Of a stretch of 64,000 bases of DNA, positions 63,769-64,000 are shown one piece after another. A model generated the notes under the pieces. It searched no databases, was not told where the DNA came from, and was given only the letters and a program-made list of their open reading frames with translations. This stretch comes from Ecdyonurus torrentis (taxonomy: Eukaryota > Arthropoda > Insecta > Ephemeroptera > Heptageniidae): contig CASGGR010000056.1 of assembly GCA_949318235.1 (NCBI GenBank), forward strand, positions 675,457 to 739,456, in the 5' to 3' direction. Position numbers and translations under genes: made by a program. Numbering within the stretch: position 1 is the first letter of the stretch; each line of letters starts with the position of its first letter.

Positions 63769-64000
63769 TGACTTGGTTTGGCTTCCTGATGAGTGATAAC
63801 TAAAATTGTCAATAACCCAAAAAGTATGCGTCGGAGCAAAAAAGTTCAAGTCATCTTTTTTGTAGAGAATTGAAAAAGCTATGTTATGAGATATATTGAA
63901 TGTCTGTAGCATTTTTAGTTTTTGAGAAATCATCAAAACTAGTTTTAATCGTGTAAAAAGTATGATTTTTATAATTCAATAACATTTAATTCTTGAAATA
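63769..64000. repeat. Partial right-edge monomer m259 (first 232 bp, type i)
   Basis: It has the 'ggcttcctgatg' head and 'gtagagaattg' body with private changes 'caagtcatc' and 'gttatgagat'. The window ends inside the monomer, so the array continues to the right. Confidence 0.93.

Larger units (their letters stand above)
1..64000. repeat. Satellite DNA array, 246-bp monomer, about 260 copies, all head-to-tail
   Basis: The window is a single tandem array. Landmarks such as 'tgcgtcggagc' and 'aaaactagtttt' recur every 246 bp from end to end and always on the same strand. m(n) starts at 61+246n up to m147; later starts shift left by one to six bases because of six 1-bp deletions. This gives 259 complete monomers and two partial ones. 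Monomers differ mostly by substitutions, and the same substitutions are shared by distant copies, which indicates concerted evolution. Hand-counted G+C of m1 is 64 of 246. Large homogenised arrays like this are typical of eukaryotic centromeric, pericentromeric or subtelomeric heterochromatin; which of these applies cannot be told from the sequence. I do not recognise the family. Confidence 0.99.

Noticed and set aside
1..64000. CRISPR array or phage/bacterial repeat system
   Set aside because: The repeated unit is the whole 246 bp with no unique spacers, no adjacent cas-like genes and a length far beyond CRISPR repeats.
1..64000. Telomeric repeats (TTAGGG or TTAGG)
   Set aside because: No tandem telomere motif is present; 'taggtt' in the monomer head is a single occurrence per unit and in the wrong context.
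1..64000. Transposable element insertions or terminal inverted repeats
   Set aside because: The 246-bp register is never broken by more than one base, so no insertion is possible within the window.
1..64000. tRNA, rRNA or other structured RNA genes
   Set aside because: No cloverleaf with conserved tRNA boxes and no rRNA-like sequence was seen; the short dyads are too small to support an RNA gene call.

Overview
The whole 64 kb window is one uninterrupted tandem array of a single AT-rich satellite DNA. The basic monomer is 246 bp, always in the same orientation. There are 259 complete monomers (called m0 to m258 here, starting at the 'tgac' at position 61) plus a partial monomer at each end. 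Hand counting one monomer (m1, 307-552) gives 64 G+C in 246 bp, about 26%. I found no protein gene, RNA gene, transposon, CRISPR array or unique-sequence island. Non-repeat DNA begins somewhere outside the window on both sides.

The register is very strict. From 61 to 36222 there is no net length change in 147 monomers. Across the whole window there are only six 1-bp deletions, all between 36.2 and 48.7 kb. Monomers differ by linked substitutions that define about 15 recurring types. These types recur in fixed orders, so the array is built of higher-order repeats (HORs). They include an 11-mer (2706 bp) in three consecutive copies at 6.2-14.1 kb; a 4-mer pair at 14.1-16.0 kb; a HOR family whose length varies as 9, 13, 17, 12 and 17 monomers between 17.3 and 34.0 kb; a more diverged zone at 36.2-42.4 kb that carries the deletions; a 13-mer at 43.6-50.0 kb; a 10-mer at 51-55 kb; and an almost perfect 9-mer duplication (2214 bp) at 59.1-63.5 kb. 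One 1.7 kb block also recurs 12.8 kb away.

Several monomers are chimeras whose left part is one type and right part another. Their neighbours show that they are junctions of unequal exchange. Some removed exactly one monomer (m53, m108/m120, m167); others added one (m187) or three (m201). The array therefore keeps a readable record of both products of unequal exchange.

The organism is almost certainly a eukaryote, because a 64 kb homogenised satellite with HORs is typical of centromeric or other constitutive heterochromatin. Hand-counted CpG in m1 is not depleted (4 seen, about 4 expected), which fits a genome with little CpG methylation such as many invertebrates. The AT-rich style would suit an arthropod, but I do not recognise the satellite and cannot name a species. 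Nothing in the sequence proves centromere function. The open reading frames of about 61-86 codons on the minus strand are by-products of the repeat and are not annotated as genes.
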